Origin: UBA6100 sp049658145
GTDB lineage: Bacteria; Actinomycetota; Coriobacteriia; Anaerosomatales; Anaerosomataceae
Direction of reading: 5' to 3'
DNA: 29,964 nucleotides
Assembly (NCBI GenBank): GCA_049658145.1
Contig: JBASOJ010000008.1
Span: 1-29,964, forward strand
Shown: in pieces, positions 15,161 through 25,479 of the stretch
How positions within the stretch are numbered: position 1 is the stretch's first letter
Layout of the letters: the number at the start of each line of letters is the position of its first letter
Notes under the pieces: model-generated
The model's input: the letters and a program-made list of their open reading frames with translations, nothing else
Told to the model about the DNA's origin: nothing
Database searches by the model: none
Translations under genes and position numbers: made by a program

Positions 15161-17077
15161 CTAGGGTCTCTCGGCGCGCACCCTCGCGGCGAAGTCATCC
15201 ACGCTCAGCGCCCCGATGTCACCGGCAGTGCGCTCGCGCACGCCCACAGTGTCGGCCTCGATCTCCTTGTCGCCCACCACGAGCATGTACGGCACCTTCT
15301 GCTGCTGTGCCTTGGCGATCTTCACGCGCATCGGCTCGTTGTCCGCATACACCTCGGCGCGCACGCCCGCCTTCGCCAGCCTCGAGAGCACCGCATCGCA
15401 ATGCTCGAGATGCCGGTCGGCTATCGGGATGATCACGGCCTGCACCGGCGCGAGCCACGTGGGGAACGCACCCGCGGTGTGCTCGATCAGGATGCCGAGG
15501 AACCGCTCCATCGAGCCGAAGATGGCACGGTGCAGCATGTAGGGTCGCTCCTCGGTGTTCTCCGCGGTGCGATAGCCGAGGCCGAACCGCTCCGGGAAGT
15601 TGAAGTCGACCTGGATCGTGGACAGCTGCCAGATGCGACCGATCGCGTCCTTCACCTTGATGTCGATCTTCGGGCCGTAGAAGGCGCCATCGCCCTCGTT
15701 GATCTGGAACGGCAGCCCCCACTCGTCGAGAGCGGTCATGAGCGACCGGGTCGCCAGCTCCCACTTGTCGTCCGAGCCGATCGACTTCTCGGGACGCGTC
15801 GATACCTCGGCCGTGTACTCGAAGCCGAAGGTCTCCATGATGAACTTGACGATGTCGAGCATCGCCTTCACTTCGGGGATGATCTGCTCGCCCGTGCAGA
15901 AGATGTGCGCATCGTCCTGGGTGAACCCGCGGGCCCGCATCAGGCCGTGCACCACGCCGCTCTTCTCGTGTCGGTAGACCGTGCCGAATTCGAACAGCCG
16001 CATCGGCAGATCGCGGTACGAACGCGTACTGCTCGCGTACACGAGGACGGCGCCGGGACAGTTCATCGGCTTGACCGCATAGTCCGTGGGCTCCTTGCCC
16101 TCGCCCTCGTCGATCTGGAAGCCGTACATGTTCTCGCGGTAGAAATCCCAGTGGCCACTCGTCTTCCACACGTCGGCGTTATAGATGTGCGGGGTGCGCA
16201 CCTCCACGTAGCCACGCTCGTACAGGTCGGCGGAGAGCCACTCGACCAGTTCGTGGAACACGCGAGCACCCTTCGGGTGGTAGAGCACAAGACCGCTACC
16301 GGCGAGATCATCGAAGTGGAAGAGGTCGAGTTCGCGGCCGAGCTTGCGGTGGTCGCGCTTCTCGGCCTCTTCGAGGCGCGTGAGATAGGTCTGCAGGTCC
16401 TTCTCGCTGAACCACGCGGTACCGTAGATGCGCTGGAGCATCGGGCGTGTCGAATCGCCGCGCCAGTACGCACCAGCGACCTTCATCAGCTTGAACGCCT
16501 TGATCCAACCCGTGTGCGGCACGTGCGGTCCCCGGCACAGATCGGTGAAGATGCCCGAGGTGTACGCCGAGAGCTCCTCGGTGTCCGGGAGATCCGCGAT
16601 CAGTTCCAGCTTGTACGGCTGCCCATCGAAGACACGCTCGGCCTCGAGCTTATCCAGCACCATGCGCTCGAACGGCTGCTCCTCGGCCACGATCGCCCGC
16701 ATGCGCTCCTCGATGGCTCCCAGGTCCTCGGGCGTGAACGTGCGGTCGATCTCGACGTCGTAGTAGAAACCGTCCTCGATGGCCGGACCGATGCCGAATC
16801 TCGCGAGCGGGAACAGCTGCTTCACGGCCTCGGCCATCACGTGCGCCGCCGAGTGGCGGAGCAGGTCGAGCGCAGCGCCGTCGCGCTCGGTGACGATCTC
16901 GATGCGTGCATCATCGTGGACCACCGCGCTCAGATCCACGGCCCGTCCGTCGATCCGACCGGCAAGTGCCGCAGCCGCCAGACGCGCGCCGATCCTCCCG
17001 GCGACGTCGAGCACCGTGGCGCCTTCGGGTACGGCGATTGAGCTGCCATCCGGCAGCACGACGGAGATCTCAGGCAT
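15161..17077 (-). CDS. thrS: threonyl-tRNA synthetase
   Basis: Class II synthetase that charges tRNA-Thr. The 638 residues show the usual order: TGS domain (about 1-65, MPEISVVLPDGSSIAVPEG), the editing domain with the HSAAHVMAEAVKQLFP zinc/deacylation motif (about 74-90), the catalytic core with MNCPG (zinc-binding Cys) and the motif 2 stretch YRHEKSGVVHGLMRARGFTQDDAH, and a C-terminal anticodon-binding domain (about 540-638, beginning FPTWLAPVQAVIIPI). The ATG at 17077 has GAAAGGA about ten bases ahead. No T-box was found in front of it, in contrast to pheST. Upstream neighbour is the zinc-ribbon membrane protein. Confidence 0.98.
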   Translation of the reverse strand: MPEISVVLPDGSSIAVPEGATVLDVAGRIGARLAAAALAGRIDGRAVDLSAVVHDDARIEIVTERDGAALDLLRHSAAHVMAEAVKQLFPLARFGIGPAIEDGFYYDVEIDRTFTPEDLGAIEERMRAIVAEEQPFERMVLDKLEAERVFDGQPYKLELIADLPDTEELSAYTSGIFTDLCRGPHVPHTGWIKAFKLMKVAGAYWRGDSTRPMLQRIYGTAWFSEKDLQTYLTRLEEAEKRDHRKLGRELDLFHFDDLAGSGLVLYHPKGARVFHELVEWLSADLYERGYVEVRTPHIYNADVWKTSGHWDFYRENMYGFQIDEGEGKEPTDYAVKPMNCPGAVLVYASSTRSYRDLPMRLFEFGTVYRHEKSGVVHGLMRARGFTQDDAHIFCTGEQIIPEVKAMLDIVKFIMETFGFEYTAEVSTRPEKSIGSDDKWELATRSLMTALDEWGLPFQINEGDGAFYGPKIDIKVKDAIGRIWQLSTIQVDFNFPERFGLGYRTAENTEERPYMLHRAIFGSMERFLGILIEHTAGAFPTWLAPVQAVIIPIADRHLEHCDAVLSRLAKAGVRAEVYADNEPMRVKIAKAQQQKVPYMLVVGDKEIEADTVGVRERTAGDIGALSVDDFAARVRAERP

Positions 17078-17127
17078 GGTGAACGCGTCCTTTCAGGAAC
17101 CCGATGCCCGCTCGCGCGGGCGCCCGG

Positions 17128-17574
17128 TCACTGCTTCGTCTTGCAGTACGGGCAGACCTGCCAGTCGAGCTTGAGCGCCCGGTCACAGCTGACGCACTCC
17201 TTGCGGAGCTTCTTCATGCACGACGGGCAGATGAGGAAGTCGGGCTCGACGGGCTTGAAACACGCCGGGCACGTGGCCGCCTCGCGGGCAAGCTCGGCCT
17301 CGCGCGACCTGATCTCGAGTTCGCGCTCACGCGCATCCTCGGCATACTCCGGTGGGCGGACCACCATGTAGATCATCCAGCCGAAGACGTTGAACAGCAA
17401 CACGACGAGCGCCCAGAACCAGGACATCGCGCTACGGCGCTCGGCATCACGCCACGTCCAGAAGATGAGCGCCACCGAGAACACCACGAAGAACAGCAGA
17501 CACAGGTTCGTCGCGAGACTCACCGCAGGGCTGTTGAGGATCGGATCGAGTATCTCGCCGAACAAGTCGTCCAT
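17128..17574 (-). CDS. membrane protein with double zinc ribbon
   Basis: A 148-residue protein of unknown function. Two membrane segments (about residues 17-39 and 51-72) are followed by a charged helical stretch (78-99) that could form a coiled coil, then two zinc ribbons: Cys102, 105, 116, 119 and Cys127, 130, 141, 144. The first half resembles phospholipase-D-nuclease-N-like short membrane domains, but this is a weak match by eye. The start MDDLFGEIL at 17574 is chosen because AAGGGGA lies before it; an in-frame upstream start would add a poorly conserved tail. It lies between folC and thrS with a possible promoter of its own. The ribbons should face the cytoplasm if both helices cross the membrane (inference). 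Confidence 0.85.
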   Translation of the reverse strand: MDDLFGEILDPILNSPAVSLATNLCLLFFVVFSVALIFWTWRDAERRSAMSWFWALVVLLFNVFGWMIYMVVRPPEYAEDARERELEIRSREAELAREAATCPACFKPVEPDFLICPSCMKKLRKECVSCDRALKLDWQVCPYCKTKQ

Positions 17575-17650
17575 TCCGTCCCCTTCCGGGAATATCATCA
17601 CGCCGCCTGATGCCCCCGTGAGTACAAGCGGTGTCGTAGAGGCTATCGGG

Positions 17651-17659
17651 ATTCTAGCA
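17651..17659 (-). promoter_or_regulatory. possible extended -10 promoter before zinc-ribbon gene
   Basis: The minus strand reads TGCTAGAAT in the 104-base gap after folC, an extended -10 element (TGn plus TAGAAT). No -35 match is seen at 17 bases. A similar GTAGAATCC lies upstream of valS. Confidence 0.35.
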
Positions 17660-17678
17660 GAAGACGGCGGCGGTACAC

Positions 17679-18980
17679 CTACGAGACGTACAGCGCACGC
17701 ACGGCACCGGCCGTGTACAGGCTCCCGGTGACGACCACGCCCGCCCCGGCACGTCCGGCGACGATGAGTGCGCTGGCGATGTCCGGATCGGCGATCGGCC
17801 GTACGCCGGTCACCGTCTCCACGACATCGGCGAGCGTATCGGCGGGCATGCAACGAGGTGAATCATTCTCGGACGCCACGAAGGAGCGGGCCACGGGTGC
17901 GAGCTCGCGCACGATCCCCTCGACGTCCTTGTCGGCGAGGACCGCCAGCACGATCACGGGCGGCTCGTCGCCGAACGCCTCGGTGATCGCGGTGGCGAGC
18001 ATCCCGGCGGCCTGCGGATTGTGGGCGCCGTCGATGACCAGCGGCGGATTCTTGCGGAGCAGCTCGAACCGGCCGGGAAAGGACATCGTCTTGGCCACCT
18101 TGTCGGCAGCATCGATGTGGCCCGCGTCCCACAACGCCGCACCGATCGCCGCCATGGCCGTGGCGACGTTCGGCGCCTGGTACGAGGGCGCCCGCAGCCT
18201 CGCCCGGCGCGTTTGCACGCCGTGGACGTGAACGTCAACCGTGAGTGTGCCACCGGGAGTCCGGGGGCGCCGCACGATCTCCCACGTGATGTGGGGCTCG
18301 GGCCCGACGCCCACCCGGAAGACGAACGGGCTCAACATCTGGATCGCACGCTGCTCGAAGATGTGCTCCACGCCCTCGCATCCGGGCCCGATGACCGTGA
18401 ACGACCCGTGCTTGATGATGTGGGACTTGTCGATGGCGATCTCCTCGCGAGTGGCGCCGAGCCGATCGGTGTGATCGAGTCCGACGCCGGTGATGACGGC
18501 GACCACCGGATCAACGACGCTGGTGGCGTCCCACCTGCCACCCATCCCGACCTCCAGCACCGCCCATTCGACGCGTCGGTCCCTGAACAAGCACAACGCC
18601 GCCGCGGTCAGGAGTTCGAACTCCGTGAACTCCCTGCCGAGAGCGTCGGCCGCGGCGAACACCTCACCGAGGATACGGGCGAACTCCTCCCCCGTCACCG
18701 GTGCGCCGTCGATCTCGAAACGTTCCGTGTACGAGATGAGGTGGGGGCTGGTGTAGGCCCCCACCGAACGGTCCAGCGCAGCCAGTGCCGCTGCGATCAT
18801 GCGGACCACCGACGTCTTGCCGTTCGTTCCGGTCACCTGGATGCAGCGGAACGACTTCTGCGGCGATCCGAGCGCCTGCGTGAGGACGCGGATCCCTTCG
18901 AGCGACGGGTTGATGCCGAACCTCAGCGACTGAGCCAGTCGCGCGATCGCCTGTTCGTACGTGGGCGTCGCGGAGCCCAC
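17679..18980 (-). CDS. folC: folylpolyglutamate synthase / dihydrofolate synthase
   Basis: Adds glutamate to dihydropteroate and/or to reduced folates, an ATP-dependent Mur-ligase-type reaction. From the GTG at 18980 the protein is 433 residues, normal for FolC. VTGTNGKTS (residues 49-57) is the ATP-binding P-loop; YTSPHL (about 76-81) and GMGGRWDATSVVDP are family signatures, and DGAHNPQA lies in the C-terminal domain. A longer in-frame extension exists within valS but is low in complexity and is rejected. The GTG begins one base after the valS stop, so translation is probably coupled. The valS-folC pair is common in many Gram-positive bacteria. Confidence 0.95.
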   Translation of the reverse strand: MGSATPTYEQAIARLAQSLRFGINPSLEGIRVLTQALGSPQKSFRCIQVTGTNGKTSVVRMIAAALAALDRSVGAYTSPHLISYTERFEIDGAPVTGEEFARILGEVFAAADALGREFTEFELLTAAALCLFRDRRVEWAVLEVGMGGRWDATSVVDPVVAVITGVGLDHTDRLGATREEIAIDKSHIIKHGSFTVIGPGCEGVEHIFEQRAIQMLSPFVFRVGVGPEPHITWEIVRRPRTPGGTLTVDVHVHGVQTRRARLRAPSYQAPNVATAMAAIGAALWDAGHIDAADKVAKTMSFPGRFELLRKNPPLVIDGAHNPQAAGMLATAITEAFGDEPPVIVLAVLADKDVEGIVRELAPVARSFVASENDSPRCMPADTLADVVETVTGVRPIADPDIASALIVAGRAGAGVVVTGSLYTAGAVRALYVS

Positions 18981-18981
18981 G

Positions 18982-21633
18982 TCAGTCGGCCAGTTCACTG
19001 AGCTGCCCGGTGAGCTTCGCCACCATCGCGCCGAGTTCGGCCGCCTTGGTCCGGTCCTTCTCGATGATCTCCGGAGCTGCCTTGGCCAGGAAGCCCTCGT
19101 TCGCGAGCTTCTTCGTGAGCCGCGACAGGTCCTCCTGCGCCTTCGCCAGTTCTGCTGCGATGCGCTGCCGCTCGGCACCGAAGTCCACCAGGCCCTCGAG
19201 CGGAACGAAGACGGTCATGTCGCCCGCTACGAAGACCGCCGCGTGCGCCGGCTTGGGCATGTCGATGCCCGCATCGAACGTCTCCACGCCGGCGAGCGAC
19301 TTCATGTGCCCGAACTCCTGGGAGATCCAGGTGTTGTCAGCGTCGCCTGTCGTCTTGAACTCGACGCGGAGACCCTGCTTCGGCGAGATGCCGTACCGGG
19401 CACGAACCGCGCGCACACCGACGACGAGTTCCACGAGGCGGCCCACCGAGCGCTCGGCGTCCTCGTTGCGGAAGTGCTCGAGTGAGGCCGGCTCGGGCCA
19501 GGCCGCGACCATCAGTGCTTCCGCGCGATCGGCCTCCGCGAGCGGGAGGCGGCCCCATATCTCCTCGGTCACGAACGGCATCATCGGATGCAGCAGGCGC
19601 AACGCGTGATCAAGCACGAACACGAGATTGTCGAGCACGGTCTGACGGGTGGCGCCTCCCGCGGCCAGTCGCGGCTTGGCAAGCTCGATGTACCAGTCGC
19701 AGAACTCGTTCCAGAAGAAGTCGTAGAGGGCGCGGGCTGTCTCGCCGAACTCGTACGTGAGCAGACCCTCGTCGACGCGTGCCGCAAGATCGGCCAGCCG
19801 CGAGAGGATCCACGCGTCTGCCACCGTCTCGATCTTGGGCGGCTGCGCCCGGAAGTCCTCACCCGCGTTCATCAGCACGAAGCGGCTCGCGTTCCAGATC
19901 TTGTTCGCGAAGTTGCGACTGCTCGCGAGCTTGTCCTCGGCGAACTTGATGTCCTGGTTGCCGGTGACCTGCAGCATGAGGCCGAAGCGCATGCCGTCCG
20001 CCCCGTAGTGCGCCATGAGGTCGAGCGGGTCCACCCCCGTGCCGAGTGACTTGCTCATACGCTTGCCCTCGGCGTTGAAGACGGTGGGGTGGATGATCAC
20101 GTCGCTATACGGCACGTCGCCGACGAAGTAGAGACCGCTCATGATCATGCGAGCCACCCACAGGAACAGGATGTCGCGTGCGGTCGAGAGCACGGTGGTG
20201 GGATAGAAGAAGTCGAGCTCCGGCGTCTTGTCCGGCCAACCGAGCGTCGCGAACGGCCACAACTGCGAGCTGAACCACGTGTCGAGGACATCCTCGTCCT
20301 GGCGCACCGTGCCGCCGCACGTCGGGCACGCGGTGAGATCCTCCATGCTCGCGCCCTGGAAGCCGCACGCATCGCAGTAGAACACGGGGATGCGGTGTCC
20401 CCACCACAACTGACGCGAGATGCACCAGTCCCGGATGTTCTCCATCCAGTGGAAGTAGACGTTCTCCCACCGTCGCGGATGGAAGACCACCCTGTCCTCG
20501 CGCACGACATCGATCGCCGGAGCTGCGAGCGGCTTCATGTCGACGAACCACTGGTCTGAGAGCCACGGCTCGACGACGGTATGACAGCGATAGCAGTGAC
20601 CGACCGCGTGCACATGGTCGTCGATGCGCACGAGCAGCCCTGCGGCCTCGAGGTCCGCGATCACGCGCTCACGCGCCTCGTAGCGATCCAGGCCCACGTA
20701 CGGCCCGCCGTCGGCGGTGATCGTCGCGTCCGCGTTCAGGATGTTCAGCTTGGGGCTGTCGTGCCGTTCGGCGATGTCGAAGTCGTTCGGGTCGTGCGCC
20801 GGCGTGACCTTGACCGCACCCGTGCCGAAGGTCGGGTCGACGTATTCGTCCGCCACGATCGGGATCTCCCTGCCGAGCAATGGCAGTACGATCGTGGCCC
20901 CCACGACGGCGCGATACCGATCATCGTCAGGATGCACTGCCACGCAAGTGTCGCCCAGCATCGTCTCGGGGCGCGTGGTGGCCACGACGACGTGGTCGCG
21001 GTCGCCCACCGGCTCCTTCAGCGGATAGCGGATGTGCCACAGGTGGCTGTCAAGTTCCTCGTGCTCCACTTCGATGTCCGAAAGGGCGGTCGAACACCGT
21101 GGACACCAGTTGATGATGCGCTCTCCCCGGTAGATCAGGCCCTTCTCGAACCAGTCGACGAAGACCGTGCGCACCGCGCGCTGGTATGGCTCATCCATGG
21201 TGAAATGCTCGTCCGCGTAGTCGCAGCTGCACCCCATGCGCTTCAGTTGCTCGATGATGATGCTGCCGTGTTCTTCGCGCCACTCCCAGCACATCTCGAT
21301 GAATCGCTCGCGACCGACATCGTGGCGCGAGAGCCCCTGGGCCGCGAGCTTCTGTTCCACCTTGTTCTGCGTGGCGATGCCGGCGTGATCGGTGCCGACG
21401 ACCCATCTGGTGGGTCGGCCTGACATCCGCGAGCGGCGGATGACCACGTCCTGGATCGTGTTGTTCAGCGCGTGCCCCATGTGAAGGGAACCGGTGACAT
21501 TTGGCGGCGGGATCACCACGGTGAACGGCCTATCACCTTCCGGTGCCTGAGCAAAGTAGCCGCCCTCGGACCAGCGGCCGAAGATCCGGCCCTCAACTGT
21601 GTCAGGGTCGTACGCCGTCGGCATCTCGGTCAT
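18982..21633 (-). CDS. valS: valyl-tRNA synthetase
   Basis: Class I synthetase that charges tRNA-Val, with editing of threonine. The 883-residue protein has the HIGH motif as HMGH (residues 51-54), the editing domain (about 180-330, with the TTRPETMLGDTCVAVHP block), the KMSKS motif as RMSKS (525-529), an anticodon-binding helical domain and the C-terminal coiled coil (about 815-883) with the usual Leu/Glu/Arg pattern. The CxxC pairs in GHCYRCHTVVEP and FYCDACGFQ suggest zinc sites. First of a run valS-folC-zinc-ribbon-thrS. ATG at 21633; a second ATG three codons in is possible. Confidence 0.98.
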   Translation of the reverse strand: MTEMPTAYDPDTVEGRIFGRWSEGGYFAQAPEGDRPFTVVIPPPNVTGSLHMGHALNNTIQDVVIRRSRMSGRPTRWVVGTDHAGIATQNKVEQKLAAQGLSRHDVGRERFIEMCWEWREEHGSIIIEQLKRMGCSCDYADEHFTMDEPYQRAVRTVFVDWFEKGLIYRGERIINWCPRCSTALSDIEVEHEELDSHLWHIRYPLKEPVGDRDHVVVATTRPETMLGDTCVAVHPDDDRYRAVVGATIVLPLLGREIPIVADEYVDPTFGTGAVKVTPAHDPNDFDIAERHDSPKLNILNADATITADGGPYVGLDRYEARERVIADLEAAGLLVRIDDHVHAVGHCYRCHTVVEPWLSDQWFVDMKPLAAPAIDVVREDRVVFHPRRWENVYFHWMENIRDWCISRQLWWGHRIPVFYCDACGFQGASMEDLTACPTCGGTVRQDEDVLDTWFSSQLWPFATLGWPDKTPELDFFYPTTVLSTARDILFLWVARMIMSGLYFVGDVPYSDVIIHPTVFNAEGKRMSKSLGTGVDPLDLMAHYGADGMRFGLMLQVTGNQDIKFAEDKLASSRNFANKIWNASRFVLMNAGEDFRAQPPKIETVADAWILSRLADLAARVDEGLLTYEFGETARALYDFFWNEFCDWYIELAKPRLAAGGATRQTVLDNLVFVLDHALRLLHPMMPFVTEEIWGRLPLAEADRAEALMVAAWPEPASLEHFRNEDAERSVGRLVELVVGVRAVRARYGISPKQGLRVEFKTTGDADNTWISQEFGHMKSLAGVETFDAGIDMPKPAHAAVFVAGDMTVFVPLEGLVDFGAERQRIAAELAKAQEDLSRLTKKLANEGFLAKAAPEIIEKDRTKAAELGAMVAKLTGQLSELAD

Positions 21634-21671
21634 GGGCTACGTGACATCCTTTCGAATCAGGTTGAATCTGG

Positions 21672-21677
21672 ATTCTA
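21672..21677 (-). promoter_or_regulatory. possible -10 box for valS
   Basis: TAGAAT on the minus strand lies 38 bases before the valS start, in the divergent gap between valS and the small plus-strand gene. No -35 partner is convincing. No T-box core was found in this gap. Confidence 0.25.
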
Positions 21678-21829
21678 CGACAAACCGGGCCCACAGCTCA
21701 GCGCGTCCGTCGCAGGAATCCCGCCGCCTGCCACATTTCGCGCGTTCATGCGCCGCATCCGCGCCAAGATGGGCAATAATGTGAATGAAAGCACGAGGCG
21801 GCCTGCCCTGGAAGGCGGTGGCAGCAAGA

Positions 21830-22048
21830 ATGGCTGACTGCGAACTCAGCGACACCTGCCTGTTCTTCAACGATCAGATGGCTGATATGCCGTCGATGTC
21901 CAGCATCATCAAGGACCGCTACTGCAGAGGCAGCAACACACTCTGCGCGCGGCACATGGTCTTCCGCGTCCAGGGACGCGAAGCTGTACCGAAGGACCTC
22001 TACCCGAGTCAGATCGAACGAGCGGACGAGATCCTCGGCAACCGGTAG
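21830..22048 (+). CDS. small cysteine-containing protein, unknown function
   Basis: The only clear plus-strand gene. The 72-residue product MADCELSDTCLFFNDQM... has four Cys at positions 4, 10, 32 and 39, in the form C-x5-C and YC-x6-CAR, followed by a conserved-looking tail GREAVPKDLYPSQIERA. I recall similar short Cys proteins with LFFND and YC...CAR blocks encoded near signalling genes in several bacteria, but no function is known to me. The Cys could bind a metal or Fe-S cluster (inference). An in-frame ATG at 21785 would add 15 residues of poor quality; neither start has a strong ribosome site. It is divergent from valS and converges on clpX. Confidence 0.75.
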   Translation: MADCELSDTCLFFNDQMADMPSMSSIIKDRYCRGSNTLCARHMVFRVQGREAVPKDLYPSQIERADEILGNR

Positions 22049-22068
22049 CCCACGCCACAAGCGATGAA

Positions 22069-22098
22069 ACGAGGGCCCCGCATATGCGGGGCCCTCGT
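22069..22098. terminator. bidirectional terminator between small Cys gene and clpX
   Basis: A perfect 30-base palindrome: ACGAGGGCCCCGCAT followed by its complement. It lies 20 bases after the plus-strand gene and 25 bases after the clpX stop, so it can serve both convergent genes. Its core is identical to the rplT terminator. Confidence 0.85.
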
Positions 22099-22123
22099 CA
22101 TGCGTGGATCGACCGTGGGTGCG

Positions 22124-23383
<1,260 letters not shown>

Positions 23384-23392
23384 GACTGGCTA

Positions 23393-24007
23393 TCAGCCCT
23401 CTTTCGTTGCAGCGCGCTTCTCAAAGACCGCGTCGATGATGCCGTACTTCTTCGCTTCCTCGGCCGTCATGATGTTGTCCCGCTCGGTGTCCGTATGGAT
23501 CTTCTCCACGGTCTGACCCGTGTGACGCGACATGATGAGGTCGAGGGCTTCCCGGATGCGCAGCATCTCCTTGGCCTGAATCTCGATATCGGTGACCTGG
23601 CCCTGCGTGCCTCCCCACGGCTGGTGGATGAGCACCCGGCTGTTCGGCAGCGCGAAACGCTTGCCGGCCTCACCTGACGCGAGCAGCACCGCAGCGGCAG
23701 ACGCGCACTGCCCGATGCAGATCGTGGACACGTCTGAGCGGATGTACTGCATCGTGTCGTATATGGCGAGCGCCGAGGTGACGGAGCCTCCGGGGGAGTT
23801 GATGTACAGACTGATGTCTTTGCCCGGGTCCTCGCTCTCAAGGTGCAGGAGCTGCGCGATCACGAGGTTGGCGCTGATGTCATCGATCTCCGTCCCGAGA
23901 AAGACGATGCGCTCGTTGAGCAGCCGGGAGAAGATATCGAAGCTCCGCTCGCCGCGCGATGTCTGCTCGACGACGATCGGGACGAGCGCCTTGGGTTCGT
24001 TGCTCAT
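23393..24007 (-). CDS. clpP: ATP-dependent Clp protease proteolytic subunit
   Basis: Barrel-forming serine protease. The 204-residue protein has the triad Ser103 (in GQCASAAA), His128 (in LIHQP) and Asp177 (in DTERDN), spaced exactly as in E. coli ClpP. The nucleophile context GQCASAAA differs from the common GMAASMGA form, which occurs in some members. The start overlaps the tig stop by four bases (ATGA). The tig-clpP-clpX order is widespread. Confidence 0.98.
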   Translation of the reverse strand: MSNEPKALVPIVVEQTSRGERSFDIFSRLLNERIVFLGTEIDDISANLVIAQLLHLESEDPGKDISLYINSPGGSVTSALAIYDTMQYIRSDVSTICIGQCASAAAVLLASGEAGKRFALPNSRVLIHQPWGGTQGQVTDIEIQAKEMLRIREALDLIMSRHTGQTVEKIHTDTERDNIMTAEEAKKYGIIDAVFEKRAATKEG

Positions 24008-25308
24008 GACTGCTCCTCTTCCACTACGGCAACCGAATCAATCAGCCACTTGAGCGCTTTCCTGTGCATGATCTGCTCGTGCACTATCGGCAGCGCGCCG
24101 TTAGCCGCGAGGTTCTCGCGGAGTGTCGCCGCCGCCGTCTCGTCCCCGCCGGCGATCTCACGGACCGCGTCATCGACATCGGTATCGGTGATCTCGATCT
24201 TCTGGGCGCGGAAGAGCGCCTCCAAGGCGAGCTCCTCGCGAACACGCTGGTCGGCCTGCACCCTGAGGTCGTTCTGCATCTGCTCCGGAGTCACGCCGGT
24301 CATCTGGAGGTACTCCTGAACCGAGATGCCGCGTCCCTCGAGCGTCTCGAAGAACTCGCGCAGCATGGAATTCGCGCGGCTCTCGATCATCTCTTCAGGC
24401 ACGTCGCCCTCGAGGCGCTCGATGAGCGCACGAAGCGCCGCAGTCTCGATCTCCCGCATGTGTGCGGCTTCCTTCGCGTCGTCGAGCCCCTTGCGCACAT
24501 CGGCGCGGTACTCGTCCATCGAGTCGAAGCCTCCGGCGCTCGCCGCGAACTCGTCGTCGAGGGCGGGAAGGACCTTCGTCTTGACCTCATGCACGTCGAT
24601 CTCGAAACGCGCCTGCTTGCCGACGAACTCCTCGTTCGAGCTGGTCTCGGGGATTACGAACTCGGCGACGGCCGAACTTCCGGGCGCGGCGCCGATGATC
24701 GCGGCGTCGAACTCGGCGGGCATCATCCCACGGCCGAGTTCGTAAAGGTACTTGTCGACGGTGTTGCCCTCGTACGCCTCTCCGTCAACCGTGCCGACGA
24801 ATGAGATCAGTGCGAAATCGTTCTCGCCCACCGCCTGATCTACCGCCTCCAGCGTGGCGAAGCGCTCGCGCGTGTACTCGATCTGAGCATCAACCTCACG
24901 GTCTGACGACACCCGCGAGGGAACGGTGACTTCGAAGGACTCTGTCGCCGAGAGGGTGAGCTCCGGCCGCAGGGACACCTCGGCCGAATACGTGTAGTCC
25001 GCACCCTCCTCGATCATCGCGAGCTCGCCGACGTCGGGCTGGCCCAGCGTCCGCACGTTCTCCTGCGAGATAGCGCGACCGTAGGAGTCGGATACGACGT
25101 CCTCCTGTGCCTCGGCGAGCACGGCCTCGCGGCCGACGTGCATGTCGATCACCGGACGCGGCGCCTTGCCGGGGCGGAAGCCGGGTATGCGCAGCTTCTT
25201 ACCGATAACCGCGTAGGAGTTGGCGATCGCCGCGTCCACGTCGGCTGCCGGTACCGTGACCGTGATCTTGACCCGGTCGTCTTCAAGACGTTCAACGCTC
25301 GTCTGCAA
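24004..25308 (-). CDS. tig: trigger factor, ribosome-associated chaperone
   Basis: Binds near the ribosomal exit tunnel and assists folding of new chains. The 434-residue protein has the ribosome-docking signature GFRPGKAP (residues 43-50), a peptidyl-prolyl isomerase FKBP-like domain (about 150-240) and the C-terminal chaperone arms rich in acidic helices. The start is TTG at 25308: GAGGAGGACAC stands directly before it, and the N-terminus MQTSVERLEDD matches the family. First gene of tig-clpP-clpX. A tRNA-Leu gene ends 62 bases upstream on the same strand; no clear -10/-35 pair was found between them, so the operon may share that promoter or use a weak one. Confidence 0.97.
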   Translation of the reverse strand: MQTSVERLEDDRVKITVTVPAADVDAAIANSYAVIGKKLRIPGFRPGKAPRPVIDMHVGREAVLAEAQEDVVSDSYGRAISQENVRTLGQPDVGELAMIEEGADYTYSAEVSLRPELTLSATESFEVTVPSRVSSDREVDAQIEYTRERFATLEAVDQAVGENDFALISFVGTVDGEAYEGNTVDKYLYELGRGMMPAEFDAAIIGAAPGSSAVAEFVIPETSSNEEFVGKQARFEIDVHEVKTKVLPALDDEFAASAGGFDSMDEYRADVRKGLDDAKEAAHMREIETAALRALIERLEGDVPEEMIESRANSMLREFFETLEGRGISVQEYLQMTGVTPEQMQNDLRVQADQRVREELALEALFRAQKIEITDTDVDDAVREIAGGDETAAATLRENLAANGALPIVHEQIMHRKALKWLIDSVAVVEEEQS

Positions 25309-25370
25309 GTGTCCTCCTCATGAGCAGTGATGTTCGTCACGGGCGCTGAACGCCCGATTCGTTCGGTCAA

Positions 25371-25455
25371 TGGTGCGGGCGAGAGGACTCGAACCTCCAC
25401 GAGTTTCCCCACCGGGACCTAAACCCGGCGCGTCTGCCAGTTCCGCCACGCCCGC
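25371..25455 (-). tRNA. tRNA-Leu (anticodon UAG)
   Basis: The minus strand folds as a class II tRNA of 85 bases: acceptor GCGGGCG pairs with CGCCCGC, the anticodon loop TTTAGGT holds UAG, a long variable arm follows (TGGGGAAACTCG), and the T-arm contains GGTTCGAGTCC. CCA is encoded (25373-25371). It lies upstream of tig on the same strand. Confidence 0.97.
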
Positions 25456-25479
25456 CCTTCGAGAGCATCCGTATATGAT

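Noticed and set aside
21634..21829. T-box upstream of valS
   Set aside because: No GGTGG-type T-box core or terminator occurs in this gap.
25309..25370. TTGACC after tRNA-Leu as the -35 of a tig promoter, and a small GGGCG/CGCCC hairpin at 25341-25355
   Set aside because: No -10-like hexamer at 16-19 bases from TTGACC, and the hairpin has only five pairs and no T-run.
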